A DNA stretch of 22,363 nucleotides from Planctomycetota bacterium (GCA_018897395.1 JAHIKV010000133.1:1-22363); one strand, 5' to 3'; shown: positions 7,785 to 15,181, counted from the stretch's first letter. A program made the numbers and translations. Notes: generated by a model from the sequence alone, not told the origin.

Positions 7785-7879
7785 CGAGATACCCCTCGGA
7801 TCGGATGAAAAGGCGATATCGGCCAGCCTTCCCAAATCGCTATGGATCAGCGTCTAGGCCGCATCGCCAACGCCCTATT

Positions 7880-8155
7880 TTAGTGCCCGCTCGTCACCCG
7901 ATCAAGCGTCTTGCGATCGGCTTCAAGGTCTTCCATCGTCAGCGAGTCCTCAAAGACCTTGTGCCGCTTGAGATAGGCGTCGGTTGCAAAACGATCGAGC
8001 CCCAGCACGCAAGAGAGTTCATGGTGGCTAAGTTTACCGCGGCGGAAGAGCTCCAAGGCGAAAACCTCTTTCACCTCGGCGTCGAGATTCGGATTTTCCC
8101 GACGGAGCTTCTCCTCTACTTCGGCGGGCAGGTCGAGAGTCACGCTCAGCGACAT
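7880..8155 (-). CDS. UPF0175 family protein, antitoxin-like
   Basis: This 91-aa protein begins MSLSVTLDLPAEVEEKLRR, a ribbon-helix-like opening. It then has the UPF0175 core 'FALELFRRGKLSHHELSCVLGLDRF', a helix-turn-helix-like segment, and ends with a 'MEDLEADRKTLDRV' helix. The family is often annotated as antitoxin or DNA-binding regulator. The ATG at 8155 has GAGGTGA five bases upstream, one of the best ribosome-binding sites in the window. The usual toxin (a PIN protein or DUF3368) is not next to it; the next gene downstream, 95 bp on, is the nucleotidyltransferase. It is either an orphan antitoxin or regulates the neighbouring pair. Confidence 0.8.
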   Translation of the reverse strand: MSLSVTLDLPAEVEEKLRRENPNLDAEVKEVFALELFRRGKLSHHELSCVLGLDRFATDAYLKRHKVFEDSLTMEDLEADRKTLDRVTSGH

Positions 8156-8185
8156 TTTTTCACCTCACTGCATCATCCACCGCTA

Positions 8186-8854
8186 TTATAGCCTCGGAGC
8201 CGCTATCGGACAATCATCGGCGCCGCCGCCCTGTCCGCAACGGTTCAGCAGGTGGGCGATGATGTGCTGCTCCATCGAAACGTCGCGGCCCTTGGCGATC
8301 CAACCTTCGGTGATCTGTCCGCCGATCTCGGGATTCTCGATCCCGCTTAGCGTACTGTCGTAGCGGAAGGTGGCCGCGCCGGCCGTTGCGTGCTCGGGCC
8401 GGACAACGTCTTCGAGTTCCTTGAACACCGCCACGTCGACCCAATGACCGCCCTGGGCGGGAATCACTCGGACCACCGCGCGGCGACGCATCGTTTGCAA
8501 AGTGTTCTCGATCCGCTGCTCCGTGTCGACCGTGTCGTGACGCCACGGCTCGAAGATCGTCGGACTGATCTCGGGCGCCGTCGTGACGGTCCCCTCGGTC
8601 AGCATGTTGCCGACCAGCCGGACCGGCTCTTCACGCTCGATGCGGAAGTAGTCGTCGACAACGTCAACGACGTTCTCCCATGCATAGTGGGGATCGGCGA
8701 CGGGGATGAAGATCGGATTTGAATAAGAAACCACCGGCTGGGCGGGCAAAGCGGGTTGCCCGATCGGACACTCCGGCGCATAGTTATACTCGGGTCCCAC
8801 ACTGCAACCAGCCGGAACAACCGCGATCAATAAAGATATCACCGCGTTTCGCAT
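8186..8854 (-). CDS. Planctomycete lipoprotein of unknown function
   Basis: The 222-aa protein has a short signal sequence and a weak lipobox (VVPAGC, Cys17; Pro at -3 is unusual), so it is probably anchored in a membrane. The body carries a conserved stretch from about residue 59 (WENVVDVVDDYFRIERE) through 'FEPWRHDTVDTEQRIENTLQ', 'RRRAVVRVIPAQGGHWVDVAVFKELED' and 'RPEHATAGAATFRYDSTL'. I know this as a planctomycete-specific family without assigned role. No enzyme motif is evident. No clear ribosome-binding site precedes ATG 8854. The last 15 residues (GQGGGADDCPIAAPRL) look like a variable tail. Confidence 0.82.
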   Translation of the reverse strand: MRNAVISLLIAVVPAGCSVGPEYNYAPECPIGQPALPAQPVVSYSNPIFIPVADPHYAWENVVDVVDDYFRIEREEPVRLVGNMLTEGTVTTAPEISPTIFEPWRHDTVDTEQRIENTLQTMRRRAVVRVIPAQGGHWVDVAVFKELEDVVRPEHATAGAATFRYDSTLSGIENPEIGGQITEGWIAKGRDVSMEQHIIAHLLNRCGQGGGADDCPIAAPRL

Positions 8855-8873
8855 GGAAAATACCGCAATCGTG

Positions 8874-8999
8874 GTCGTTTAGCCGCGTCCCAAGCAACAT
8901 CACGTTCGGATGACAGTCGTTTAGCCGCCGCGTCCACGCGGCGTTGTTTTATTCCCCCGCGTGGACGCGGGGGCTAAACCAGTGACGCGGGGGCTAAAC
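8874..8999. repeat. REPIN-like element, family B, with partial half-elements
   Basis: The core has a left hairpin half at 8919-8943 (GTTTAGCC then CCGCGTCCACGCGG) and a right half at 8954-8979 (CCCCCGCGTGGACGCGGGGG then CTAAAC). The halves face each other with a 10-bp spacer. A truncated left half lies outside at 8874-8890 and a truncated right half at 8982-8999, so both sides are partly duplicated. The 25 bases 8919-8943 recur exactly, inverted, inside ileS at 18607-18631. Nothing else was seen in the 245-bp gap between the lipoprotein start and the ACT gene end. Confidence 0.88.
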
Positions 9000-9099
9000 G
9001 AGGGGGCGGTAGTTTCCTCGAAACCGCCGGCCGTGGCAAGGGCAGATGCGAGTGCGCATTATCGCGCAAAAACCACCCGGCTTCTGCAATTCGCCCGCT

Positions 9100-9552
9100 T
9101 TACCGCGTCAGCAACACACGTCGGTACGGCATCTTCTTTCGCGTGGCGCCGTTGGAGCCGAGCACTCGCTTGGCCTTGGTCCTATCATTCACCTTGATCA
9201 CGGCCAGCCCGCCTCCCTTGGTCTTTCCGCCGTGATCGTAGGAGCAATAGGCGTAGTCGATGGTTAGGTGTTCGGCGGCGAGTCGTTCGCAGACTTTCCG
9301 GAACCCCCCCGATTGGCCGGAGATTTCCACCAACAGCACTTCCGCGGCTTCATGGCCGACATTGATCTTTTCCAGAATTTTCTTGGCGGCTTCGTAGTTG
9401 TCCGGTACGAAGCGGATGCTCCCTCGCTGGCCGGTGTCCATGACCGCCAACGCCCGAAAGCTCACCTTTCCTTTGTTCAGTGCCACGAGCACGTCAGCAA
9501 GTCGTCCAGGTTTGTTGACCAACGAGACCGACAGTTGCTTGGCCGTCTGCAT
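9100..9552 (-). CDS. Tandem ACT-domain protein (150 aa)
   Basis: Two ACT-like ligand-binding units are visible. The first begins QLSVSLVNKPGRLADVL, the classic ACT opening, and runs to about residue 65; the second covers about 72-135 ('EVLLVEISGQSGGFRKVCERL', 'IDYAYCSYD', 'GLAVIKV'). ACT domains bind amino acids and usually control enzymes or transcription. There is no catalytic or DNA-binding domain, so this is probably a stand-alone regulator. The start is ATG 9552, because the ACT fold begins at residue 5 and AAAGGA lies upstream; an open frame to 10005 runs into the neighbouring promoter region. It diverges from the vWA gene. The C-terminus is basic (KKMPYRRVLLTR). Confidence 0.85.
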   Translation of the reverse strand: MQTAKQLSVSLVNKPGRLADVLVALNKGKVSFRALAVMDTGQRGSIRFVPDNYEAAKKILEKINVGHEAAEVLLVEISGQSGGFRKVCERLAAEHLTIDYAYCSYDHGGKTKGGGLAVIKVNDRTKAKRVLGSNGATRKKMPYRRVLLTR

Positions 9553-9877
9553 TTCGCCAATCCTTTCGTGGAGCTGGAGAGAAAAACCCTTCCCAGCGGG
9601 GGAGGGGACCGAAAAACGGACGCTTTGAGAGGCATGATAAGCATCTAATAGGATCATAGCAGTCCGTCGGGAAGTGTCAATTAAATTGCATGGGATACGG
9701 CAAATTGGCGGTGGACTTTTTGCCCGGGTTTCCCGCTTTTTCCAGCCAACACCCTGCCGTGGTGGTAATTCGTCTGCCGTTTGGGATCGGGAACTATTCC
9801 CGGCGTCGAACCGTCTCATTATTGTTGCGTAAACAATACGTTGCCGTTCCCTTTTGCGTTCGCCGGGAGAAATCGCC
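9553..9877. other. 325-bp divergent intergenic region
   Basis: This region separates the ACT gene from the VIT/vWA gene and should carry both promoters. The only structure noticed is a short interrupted palindrome at 9821-9837 (attgttgcgtaaacaat, 6-bp arms), 40 bases before the vWA start, where a regulator could bind. A C-run/G-run hairpin-like stretch lies near 9589-9606. No gene was found. Confidence 0.35.
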
Positions 9878-12166
9878 ATGAACCGACGTCTGATCCAAGT
9901 TGCCGCGTTTCTGTTGGTCTTGTCTCCGGCGCTTGCCCGGGCGCAGGGACTGCTGGTGGTCGAGAACTCCAACGAACGGGTCCGTTTACCGCGTCCGATC
10001 ATCATCTGGCCGCCGCATCCTCCGCATCCACCCCGTCCCGTTCCGCCACCGCCGGTCAGTTACAAGATCAAGGAACTGGACGTTCAGGCGCGGCTGATCG
10101 ACCAGGTGGCGCAGGTCCAGGTGTCGCAGACGTTCGTCAACACCGGCAGACGGCAGATGGAGGTGTCGTTCGTCTTTCCGTTGCCCTACGACGGAGCGAT
10201 CGAGCAGATGACTCTGCTGGTCGATGGGAAGGAATATCCGGCGAAGCTGTTGGACGCGAAGGAGGCTCGGCGGATGTACGAGGAGATAGTGCGCCGCAAC
10301 CGGGACCCGGCCTTGCTGGAATGGATGGGCGCCGGCCTGTTCCGCACCAGCGTCTTTCCGGTGCCGCCCGGGGCGAGCCGCACCGTCTCGTTGCGCTACT
10401 CGCAACTGCTGCGCAAACAAGAGGGGCTGACCGATTTCCTCTTCCCGCTGAGCACCGCGAAGTACACGTCGGAAGCGCCCGAAAAAGTATCGATCCGAGC
10501 GACGATCTCCAGCGGCGAGCCGATCAAGAACGTTTATAGCCCGACGCACGCGGTCGAGATCAAGCGGCCCGACGACCGCCACGCGACCGTCACGTTCAGC
10601 AGCAAGAACGAGGTGCCCACGGCCGATTTCCGCCTCTTCTACGACGTTGGCCGAGGAGAGCTAGGCACGCGGGTGTTGAGCTATCGACCCGACGCCGGGC
10701 AAGACGGATACTTCCTCCTGCTGGCCAGCCCGCGGATCAAGTCGGATCGGCTGAAGCGGACGGAGAAAACCGTCCTGTTGGTGATCGACCGCTCGGGGAG
10801 CATGAGCGGCAAGAAGATCGAGCAGGTGCGGGAGGCGTTGAAGTACGTGTTGAACAATCTGCGCCAAGGCGACCTGTTCAACATCATCGCCTACGACAGC
10901 GCGATCGAGACATTCAGGCCCGAGTTGCAGCGGTTCGACGAGAAAACCCGCGCCGCCGCGTTGGGTTTCGTCGAGGGGCTTTACGCCGGCGGCAGCACGG
11001 ACATCGACGCCGCGCTCCGCGCCGCCTTCGGCCAGTTGCAAGACTCCACGCGGCCGAGCTACGTGGTCTTTCTCACCGACGGGCTGCCCACCGCCGGCGT
11101 GACGAACGAAATGCAGATCGTGGCCGACGCCAAGCAGTACAACAAGGTCCGCGCCCGGCTGTTCGCCTTCGGCGCGGGCTACGACGTGAACAGCCGGTTG
11201 CTGGACAAGCTCGCCCGCGAAAACTTCGGACAGAGCGAGTTCGTCCGCCCCGACGAAGACATCGAGGACCGCGTGAGCAAGCTCTATAACCGCATCGAGT
11301 CGCCGGTGATGACCGACGTGCGGCTCCAGTTCGTCTTCAACGAGACGAGGACCGAGTACGGCAACCCGATCAACCGCGTCTATCCGAAAGGTTCCTTCGA
11401 CCTCTTCGCCGGCGAGCAGTTGGTCTTGGTCGGGCGATACCGGAAACCCGGCACGGCGAAGGTGACCGTCGAGGGCAAGGTGGGCGAAGACCTGCAAAAA
11501 CTCGACTTCCCCGCCACACTGGCCGAAAAGAGCGGCGACGAGAGCTTCGGCTTCATCGAGAAACTTTGGGCCGTCCGCCGAGTGGGCGAAATCATCGACG
11601 AGTTGGACCTGAAGGGCAAAAACGACGAGTTGGTCAAGGAACTGGTCGAACTGGCCACCCGGCACGGCATACTTACGCCCTACACCTCGTTCATGGCCGA
11701 CGAGGGGGTGAACCTGCGTGACGTGTCGGGCAACGTGGGCGTCGCACGCAAGCGGCTCGAGGCCCTCGGCGAGGCGTCCGGGGCGGGTGGATTCGCCCAG
11801 AGGGCAATGAAAGGCGCGCTCCAGAACGCACAACGAGCGCCCAGCGCCCCTGCCGACGGGATGCTCGGGTTCGACTCCCGCGCCGGGGCCGGTATTCCCT
11901 TCTCCGGCAAGGCCAAACGCGAGTCGAAGCAGGCCGCCCAAAACGTCCGCAACATCGGCAATCGGACCTTCTTCCGCCGCGACGGACAATGGGTCGATTC
12001 CCAGGTGACCAAGGAGCAAGAGTCCAGCGTCCGGTGCGTGAAGCAGTTCAGCGACGAGTATTTCGAGCTTGCCAACACTCACGGCCGCCGGCTCTCGCAA
12101 TACATGGTCTTCGACGAGCCGGTCCTGCTGAACATCGACGACCGGGCGTACTTGATCGAGCCGTAG
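9878..12166 (+). CDS. Secreted VIT/vWA-domain protein
   Basis: This 762-aa protein begins with a signal peptide (MNRRLIQVAAFLLVLSPALARA, likely cut after ARA). A Pro/His-rich linker follows at about residues 43-62. The VIT domain spans about 62-180, and a von Willebrand A domain starts near residue 295. The metal-ion-dependent adhesion site is complete: Asp304-x-Ser306-x-Ser308, Thr374 in GGSTD and Asp401 in LTDG. This architecture, as in inter-alpha-trypsin inhibitor heavy chains, is common in planctomycetes and points to protein binding outside the cytoplasm. The C-terminal 200 residues have a Gly/Ala-rich stretch and then a conserved end (RTFFRRDGQWVD...YLIEP). The ATG at 9878 is chosen over an upstream in-frame TTG because GGGAGA lies seven bases before it and the signal peptide follows directly. 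Confidence 0.9.
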   Translation: MNRRLIQVAAFLLVLSPALARAQGLLVVENSNERVRLPRPIIIWPPHPPHPPRPVPPPPVSYKIKELDVQARLIDQVAQVQVSQTFVNTGRRQMEVSFVFPLPYDGAIEQMTLLVDGKEYPAKLLDAKEARRMYEEIVRRNRDPALLEWMGAGLFRTSVFPVPPGASRTVSLRYSQLLRKQEGLTDFLFPLSTAKYTSEAPEKVSIRATISSGEPIKNVYSPTHAVEIKRPDDRHATVTFSSKNEVPTADFRLFYDVGRGELGTRVLSYRPDAGQDGYFLLLASPRIKSDRLKRTEKTVLLVIDRSGSMSGKKIEQVREALKYVLNNLRQGDLFNIIAYDSAIETFRPELQRFDEKTRAAALGFVEGLYAGGSTDIDAALRAAFGQLQDSTRPSYVVFLTDGLPTAGVTNEMQIVADAKQYNKVRARLFAFGAGYDVNSRLLDKLARENFGQSEFVRPDEDIEDRVSKLYNRIESPVMTDVRLQFVFNETRTEYGNPINRVYPKGSFDLFAGEQLVLVGRYRKPGTAKVTVEGKVGEDLQKLDFPATLAEKSGDESFGFIEKLWAVRRVGEIIDELDLKGKNDELVKELVELATRHGILTPYTSFMADEGVNLRDVSGNVGVARKRLEALGEASGAGGFAQRAMKGALQNAQRAPSAPADGMLGFDSRAGAGIPFSGKAKRESKQAAQNVRNIGNRTFFRRDGQWVDSQVTKEQESSVRCVKQFSDEYFELANTHGRRLSQYMVFDEPVLLNIDDRAYLIEP

Positions 12167-12186
12167 GGATTCGAGCGAGTTTCCCT

Positions 12187-12298
12187 CGTTCCCACGGTCC
12201 TCCGTGGGAACGGCGCCGCTGGCGATGCTCTGCGTCGCCCCCCCGCCAACGACGCAGAGCGTCGGAACGAGTGGGTTCCCACGCGGAGCGTGGGAACC
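12187..12298. repeat. Cluster of three perfect hairpins
   Basis: Three separate perfect stems follow the vWA gene: 12188-12197 with 12202-12211 (10 bp, gttcccacgg), 12227-12237 with 12250-12260 (11 bp, gctctgcgtcg), and 12274-12284 with 12288-12298 (11 bp, ggttcccacgc). The first and third share the TTCCCACG core. This family (GTTCCCACG...CGTGGGAAC, with a CTCTGCGTCG companion) looks dispersed; a degenerate relative may lie near 20983-21010. Confidence 0.85.
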
Positions 12299-12303
12299 AG
12301 GAG

Positions 12304-12340
12304 ATAATGCCCCACGACCGCAGTCGTGGGGCGTTATTTC
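12304..12340 (+). terminator. Strong hairpin, possible terminator of the vWA gene
   Basis: A 15-bp stem (12304-12318 with 12323-12337, one G-T pair, loop CGCA) is followed only by a short T-rich tail (ttatttc). The GC-rich core gccccacgac is flanked by ataat/gttat. It could end transcription of the vWA gene, or be one more repeat of the cluster before it. Confidence 0.4.
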
Positions 12341-12429
12341 GAGGGTTTCTTTGACAAACCACCCAGGTGGCAGCTATTGTAAAGAGGGGGAAGGCCCTTT
12401 AGATTATGTGAAGGTGTCCGGGAATAGTT

Positions 12430-12592
12430 CCATTTAGCCCGCCGTGAATACCATTTAGCCCGCTGTGAATGCCATTTAGCCCGCTGTGAATGCCATTTAG
12501 CCCGCCGTGAATACACGGCGGGGAAGAGTGCTTGTACGCACCAGACAGTGCCCCGGGTGTATGCCCCGGGTGTATTCACCCGGGGCTAAATA
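12430..12592. repeat. REPIN-like element, family A, copy 2, with 21-bp tandem ladder
   Basis: A 21-bp unit (ccatttagcccgccgtgaat plus one base) is repeated at 12430-12450, 12451-12471 and 12472-12492. The fourth copy at 12493-12523 continues into a full hairpin with a 9-bp stem (CCCGCCGTG/CACGGCGGG). The facing half at 12551-12590 begins with a tandem 13-mer ccccgggtgtatg and then folds as CCCCGGGTG/TATT/CACCCGGGG and ends GGCTAAAT. Together with the hairpin cluster upstream this explains most of the 472-bp gap between the vWA gene and the permease. Confidence 0.9.
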
Positions 12593-12638
12593 GCTGTTTT
12601 TGCGGGCCAATTCCCGGACACCCTCGATTATGTGAGGA

Positions 12639-13628
12639 TTGGTCGCTATTTTCGAGTCGAAAATCTTCCCGGAGATAAAAAAAGTGGACGCGAGTAACCT
12701 GTTGCTGTTCGCCGTGGAGTCGACGTGGTTGAAGCCGCTGTGGGTGGTGGCCGTTGGGGCCTTGGGCGCCGCGGCAGTGCTGGCGGCCCTCGGCGCGCTG
12801 GCCCGCCAGATCGTGCCGAAGGTGGCCGCCATCGCCCGGACCACCGCCAAGGAATCCATGTCTCAGCCGTTGTTCTACGTGCTGATGGCCGTCGGCGTGG
12901 TCGGCCTGGTCTTGTTCCCCTTTATCCCCTACAACACGTTGGGCGAGGACCTCAAGATGGTCAAGGACGAGGGCCTGACGCTGATCATGGTGCTGTCGAT
13001 CGTCTTGGCGCTGTGGACGGCCAGCGTGTCGATCGCCGACGAGATCGAGGGCCGCACGGCGCTGACGTTGCTGTCGAAACCGGTCGGCCGGCGGCAATTC
13101 ATCTTCGGCAAGTTCCTCGGCATCCTCGTTCCGGTGGCGATAATGTTCATCGTCCTCGGCGCGATCTTCCTGGCCAGCGTTTCCTACAAGGTGGTCTACG
13201 ACGTCCGGGAAACGGGCCGGCCGGCGGCGTCCGCGGCGGAATGCCTCGGTGAGATGCGGCAAATCGCCCCCGGTTTGGTACTCTCGTTCATGGAGGCCGT
13301 GGTGCTGACGGCCATCAGCGTGGCGATTTCCACCCGGCTGCCGATGATGGCCAACCTGATCATCTGCGCGGCGATATACGTACTGGGCCACCTGGTGCCC
13401 ATACTCGCGAACTCGGCGGTGGGGAAAATAGAAATCGTGCGCTTCGTGGCCAATTTCTTGGCCGCGATCCTGCCGGTGCTCGACCACTTCAACATATCGG
13501 CCGGCATCTCGACCGGACAGCCGGTGCCGCTGGTATACCTGAGCTGGACCGCGCTGTATTGTTTCCTCTACTGTTGCGTGGCGATGCTGGTCGCGATGCT
13601 GCTGTTCGAGGACCGGGATTTGGCGTGA
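12639..13628 (+). CDS. ABC-2 type transporter permease
   Basis: The 329-aa protein has about seven hydrophobic segments (near residues 33-55, 77-97, 113-132, 160-182, 215-235, 240-265 and 305-325). It carries the NosY/ABC-2 signature IADEIEGRTALTLLSKPVGR (residues 132-151) with 'RRQFIFGKFLG' after it. It would form the membrane channel of an exporter, paired with an ATPase that is not in this window. The start is uncertain. TTG 12639 is the first possible start after an in-frame TGA at 12633 and keeps a family-like leader. GTG 12684 (residue 16) has GGAGA eight bases upstream. There is no ATG near. The REPIN-like element ends 47 bp upstream, so its promoter must lie in or beside repeat DNA. 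Confidence 0.87.
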   Translation: MVAIFESKIFPEIKKVDASNLLLFAVESTWLKPLWVVAVGALGAAAVLAALGALARQIVPKVAAIARTTAKESMSQPLFYVLMAVGVVGLVLFPFIPYNTLGEDLKMVKDEGLTLIMVLSIVLALWTASVSIADEIEGRTALTLLSKPVGRRQFIFGKFLGILVPVAIMFIVLGAIFLASVSYKVVYDVRETGRPAASAAECLGEMRQIAPGLVLSFMEAVVLTAISVAISTRLPMMANLIICAAIYVLGHLVPILANSAVGKIEIVRFVANFLAAILPVLDHFNISAGISTGQPVPLVYLSWTALYCFLYCCVAMLVAMLLFEDRDLA

Positions 13629-13657
13629 GCGTACCTAGTTTCAACCGTTTCCGCCGA

Positions 13658-13870
13658 TTACACCTCGACGGCCTCGAATCCAACTTGGAGCGGAGTCGCT
13701 TGCTCCTTGGCAAAGTTCAGTTTCTCGAACCCAATGACCTTGCCAGTTCGATCCTTCATGAGCACGACTTCTTCCCCCGTCTCCTCGCAAACGTGTTCGC
13801 CCCGAGGATCCTCGAACCAGACGGTCAGGGTGTTTCCCTGCCGATCGTAGTACACCTTTACGCTGGCCAT
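13658..13870 (-). CDS. DUF2283 family protein, antitoxin-like
   Basis: The 70-aa protein reads MASVKVYYDRQGNTLTVWFE... with 'GEEVVLMKDRTGKVIGFEKLNF', the beta-rich pattern of DUF2283. Members often lie beside DUF4258 or RelE-like proteins and are thought to act as antitoxins. ATG 13870 is supported by AAGGAG eight bases upstream; a longer opening to 13960 overlaps the preceding gene deeply and has no support. Its first 13 bases overlap the end of the toxin-like gene in another frame, which implies translational coupling. It converges on the permease gene, 29 bp away, with no visible terminator between. Confidence 0.85.
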   Translation of the reverse strand: MASVKVYYDRQGNTLTVWFEDPRGEHVCEETGEEVVLMKDRTGKVIGFEKLNFAKEQATPLQVGFEAVEV

Positions 13871-14190
13871 ACTCGCACTCCTTCTTTGATTGCGTCGGTC
13901 GGGTAAACCGTGATTAGAAATCCTTCGTCGTCTACCCGTTTGGCAACGGCACAAACCCAACGACGTTCTCGTTCCGCGCCGTAAAACAGATAAACGGTTT
14001 GATCGCTGCGACTCACGCGCACTTCCTCGGGATTCTCCAGTACGTCTTGAACGGCCGCCTCACAACCGGCCATGACAGGATGTTTTATCGTAACGATCAC
14101 TTCCCAATACGCACGAGAGACTCGCACTCTGAAACCCAGCGGCGTCGTCGCCTCGAAAAGAAGCTCTTCGGAAGATGAATCCGTCGCCAT
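13858..14190 (-). CDS. Toxin-like protein paired with DUF2283 (RelE/DUF4258-like guess)
   Basis: The 110-aa protein has an N-terminal segment ('LLFEATTPLGFRVRVS'), a helix after 'TIKHPVMAGCEAAVQDVLENPEEV', then beta strands 'TVYLFYGA' and 'RRWVCAVAKRVDDEGFLITVYPTD', ending AIKEGVRVW. The pattern HP...G.E..V...L..P..V..S..D..V.LFY...........V.K...GFL.T.Y is one I associate with small RNase-like toxins of the DUF4258/BECR kind, but no family name is certain and I cannot point to proven catalytic residues. AAGGAA lies eight bases before ATG 14190. The overlap with a DUF2283 gene supports a toxin-antitoxin pair. Confidence 0.72.
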   Translation of the reverse strand: MATDSSSEELLFEATTPLGFRVRVSRAYWEVIVTIKHPVMAGCEAAVQDVLENPEEVRVSRSDQTVYLFYGAERERRWVCAVAKRVDDEGFLITVYPTDAIKEGVRVWPA

Positions 14191-14194
14191 TGCG

Positions 14195-14332
14195 TCAATT
14201 CCTTGCGAGTTTCTTCAAATACGGCCGCAAGTTGCTTAGCACGTCTATATTGTCCATCAGCCAAGTTGTGAAATCCGCTGCCTCGCGTTTCCACACTTCT
14301 CGCAACTTGACTCTTTGAATCTTGCCGATCAT
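14195..14332 (-). pseudogene. 45-codon remnant resembling the N-terminus of a DUF4268-like protein
   Basis: The frame reads MIGKIQRVKLREVWKREAAD, then FTTWLMDNIDVLS. This resembles, from memory, the opening of larger DUF4268 or restriction-endonuclease-like proteins (GKLxRVxLREVWKxEAxDFTxWLxENIDxL). Those continue for 200-300 more residues; here the frame ends at 14195 after a short unrelated tail (NLRPYLKKLARN). GAGGAA lies about nine bases upstream of ATG 14332, so it may still be translated. It ends four bases before the toxin-like start. It is either a truncated gene whose rest was replaced by the toxin-antitoxin pair, or a genuine short protein. Confidence 0.45.
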
Positions 14333-14455
14333 GCCGGATGTTCCTCGATGTGGGCATTGTGCCGCATAATCGCACCGCGCCTCCGAGAATACATCTGCTC
14401 CCAAGGGACGTCAACCCGTCCGGGCATCATTGCCGATTGATAGGTGGAAAAAACG

Positions 14456-15181
14456 CTATTTACGGTCATCGACCTTCAGTCTCTTGAGCATGTCCCCAAG
14501 GCTGACAAGTGGCTCGCCCGCTCGTTCTTCAAAAGCCGCCCAGTCTTCCGCGTCTTCCACTTCCGCCTTGATTCGCACTCGCCGGCCGTCGACCGACACC
14601 CGGCCGGCGGAGATCAGCCGAATCGCTTCCGGGTATGCCTCGCACTCGGCGGCGAAGACCCGCGCGGCGAGCGTTTCGGGCACGTCGTCGTCCAGCACCG
14701 GAACCGACCGCTGAAGAATCACCGGGCCGTGGTCGTACTGGTTGTCGGCGAAGTGGACCGTGCAGCCGCTGAGCTTGGCGCCGTAATCCAACACCGCTTC
14801 GTGGACCCGATGTCCATAAAAACCCTCGCCGCAGAAGGATGGCATCAGCGCCGGATGGATGTTCACCACGCGGTTAGTGAAATCCTCGGGGATGGTGACC
14901 CGTTTGAGAAACCCGCCCATCACGACCAGATCGGCTTCGGCCTCTCGGCAGCGGTCGAAGATCGCCCGGCTGAATTCGTCCCGATCGGCGAACGCATTGC
15001 GCTGGACGACGACGTTCGGCAGTTCGGCGTCGGCGGCGATTTGCAGACCGCGTGCGTTTGGGTTGCTGGAGACGACCAGCGAGATTTCCACCGGCAGCCG
15101 CCCGGCCTCGATCTTCTCGATCAAGTTCCGCAGGGTCGTCCCCCCGCCGGAAATCAGTACGGCAATGCGGAATGGAGTCAT
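14456..15181 (-). CDS. purN: Phosphoribosylglycinamide formyltransferase (GAR transformylase)
   Basis: The 241-aa enzyme transfers a formyl group from 10-formyltetrahydrofolate to GAR, the third step of purine synthesis. The phosphate-binding loop SGGGTTL (residues 11-17), the catalytic Asn107/His109 in NIHPALMPSF, and Asp150 in VHFADNQYDHGPVI are all present. The usual bacterial length is about 190-220 residues; the extra sits in a charged C-terminal tail ('EVEDAEDWAAFEERAGEPL'). ATG 15181 is chosen because the fold starts immediately (FRIAVLISGGG). It overlaps the stop of the HicB gene as ATGA, so translation is probably coupled. No other pur gene is adjacent. Confidence 0.93.
   Translation of the reverse strand: MTPFRIAVLISGGGTTLRNLIEKIEAGRLPVEISLVVSSNPNARGLQIAADAELPNVVVQRNAFADRDEFSRAIFDRCREAEADLVVMGGFLKRVTIPEDFTNRVVNIHPALMPSFCGEGFYGHRVHEAVLDYGAKLSGCTVHFADNQYDHGPVILQRSVPVLDDDVPETLAARVFAAECEAYPEAIRLISAGRVSVDGRRVRIKAEVEDAEDWAAFEERAGEPLVSLGDMLKRLKVDDRK

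Noticed and set aside
7374..7808. Plus-strand frame over the nucleotidyltransferase gene
   Set aside because: Antisense shadow; the minus strand has the GS...DxD motif and a good ribosome-binding site.
9854..9877. Upstream TTG start for the VIT/vWA protein
   Set aside because: It would place eight polar residues before the signal peptide; ATG 9878 has GGGAGA at proper spacing.
9553..10005. N-terminal extension of the ACT protein over the divergent promoter region
   Set aside because: The extra 151 codons are basic and low in conservation signals and overlap the vWA gene start; the ACT fold begins right after ATG 9552.
12430..12523. CRISPR-like array of 21-bp units
   Set aside because: The units abut without spacers, and the last one runs into a palindromic half-element; no cas gene is present.
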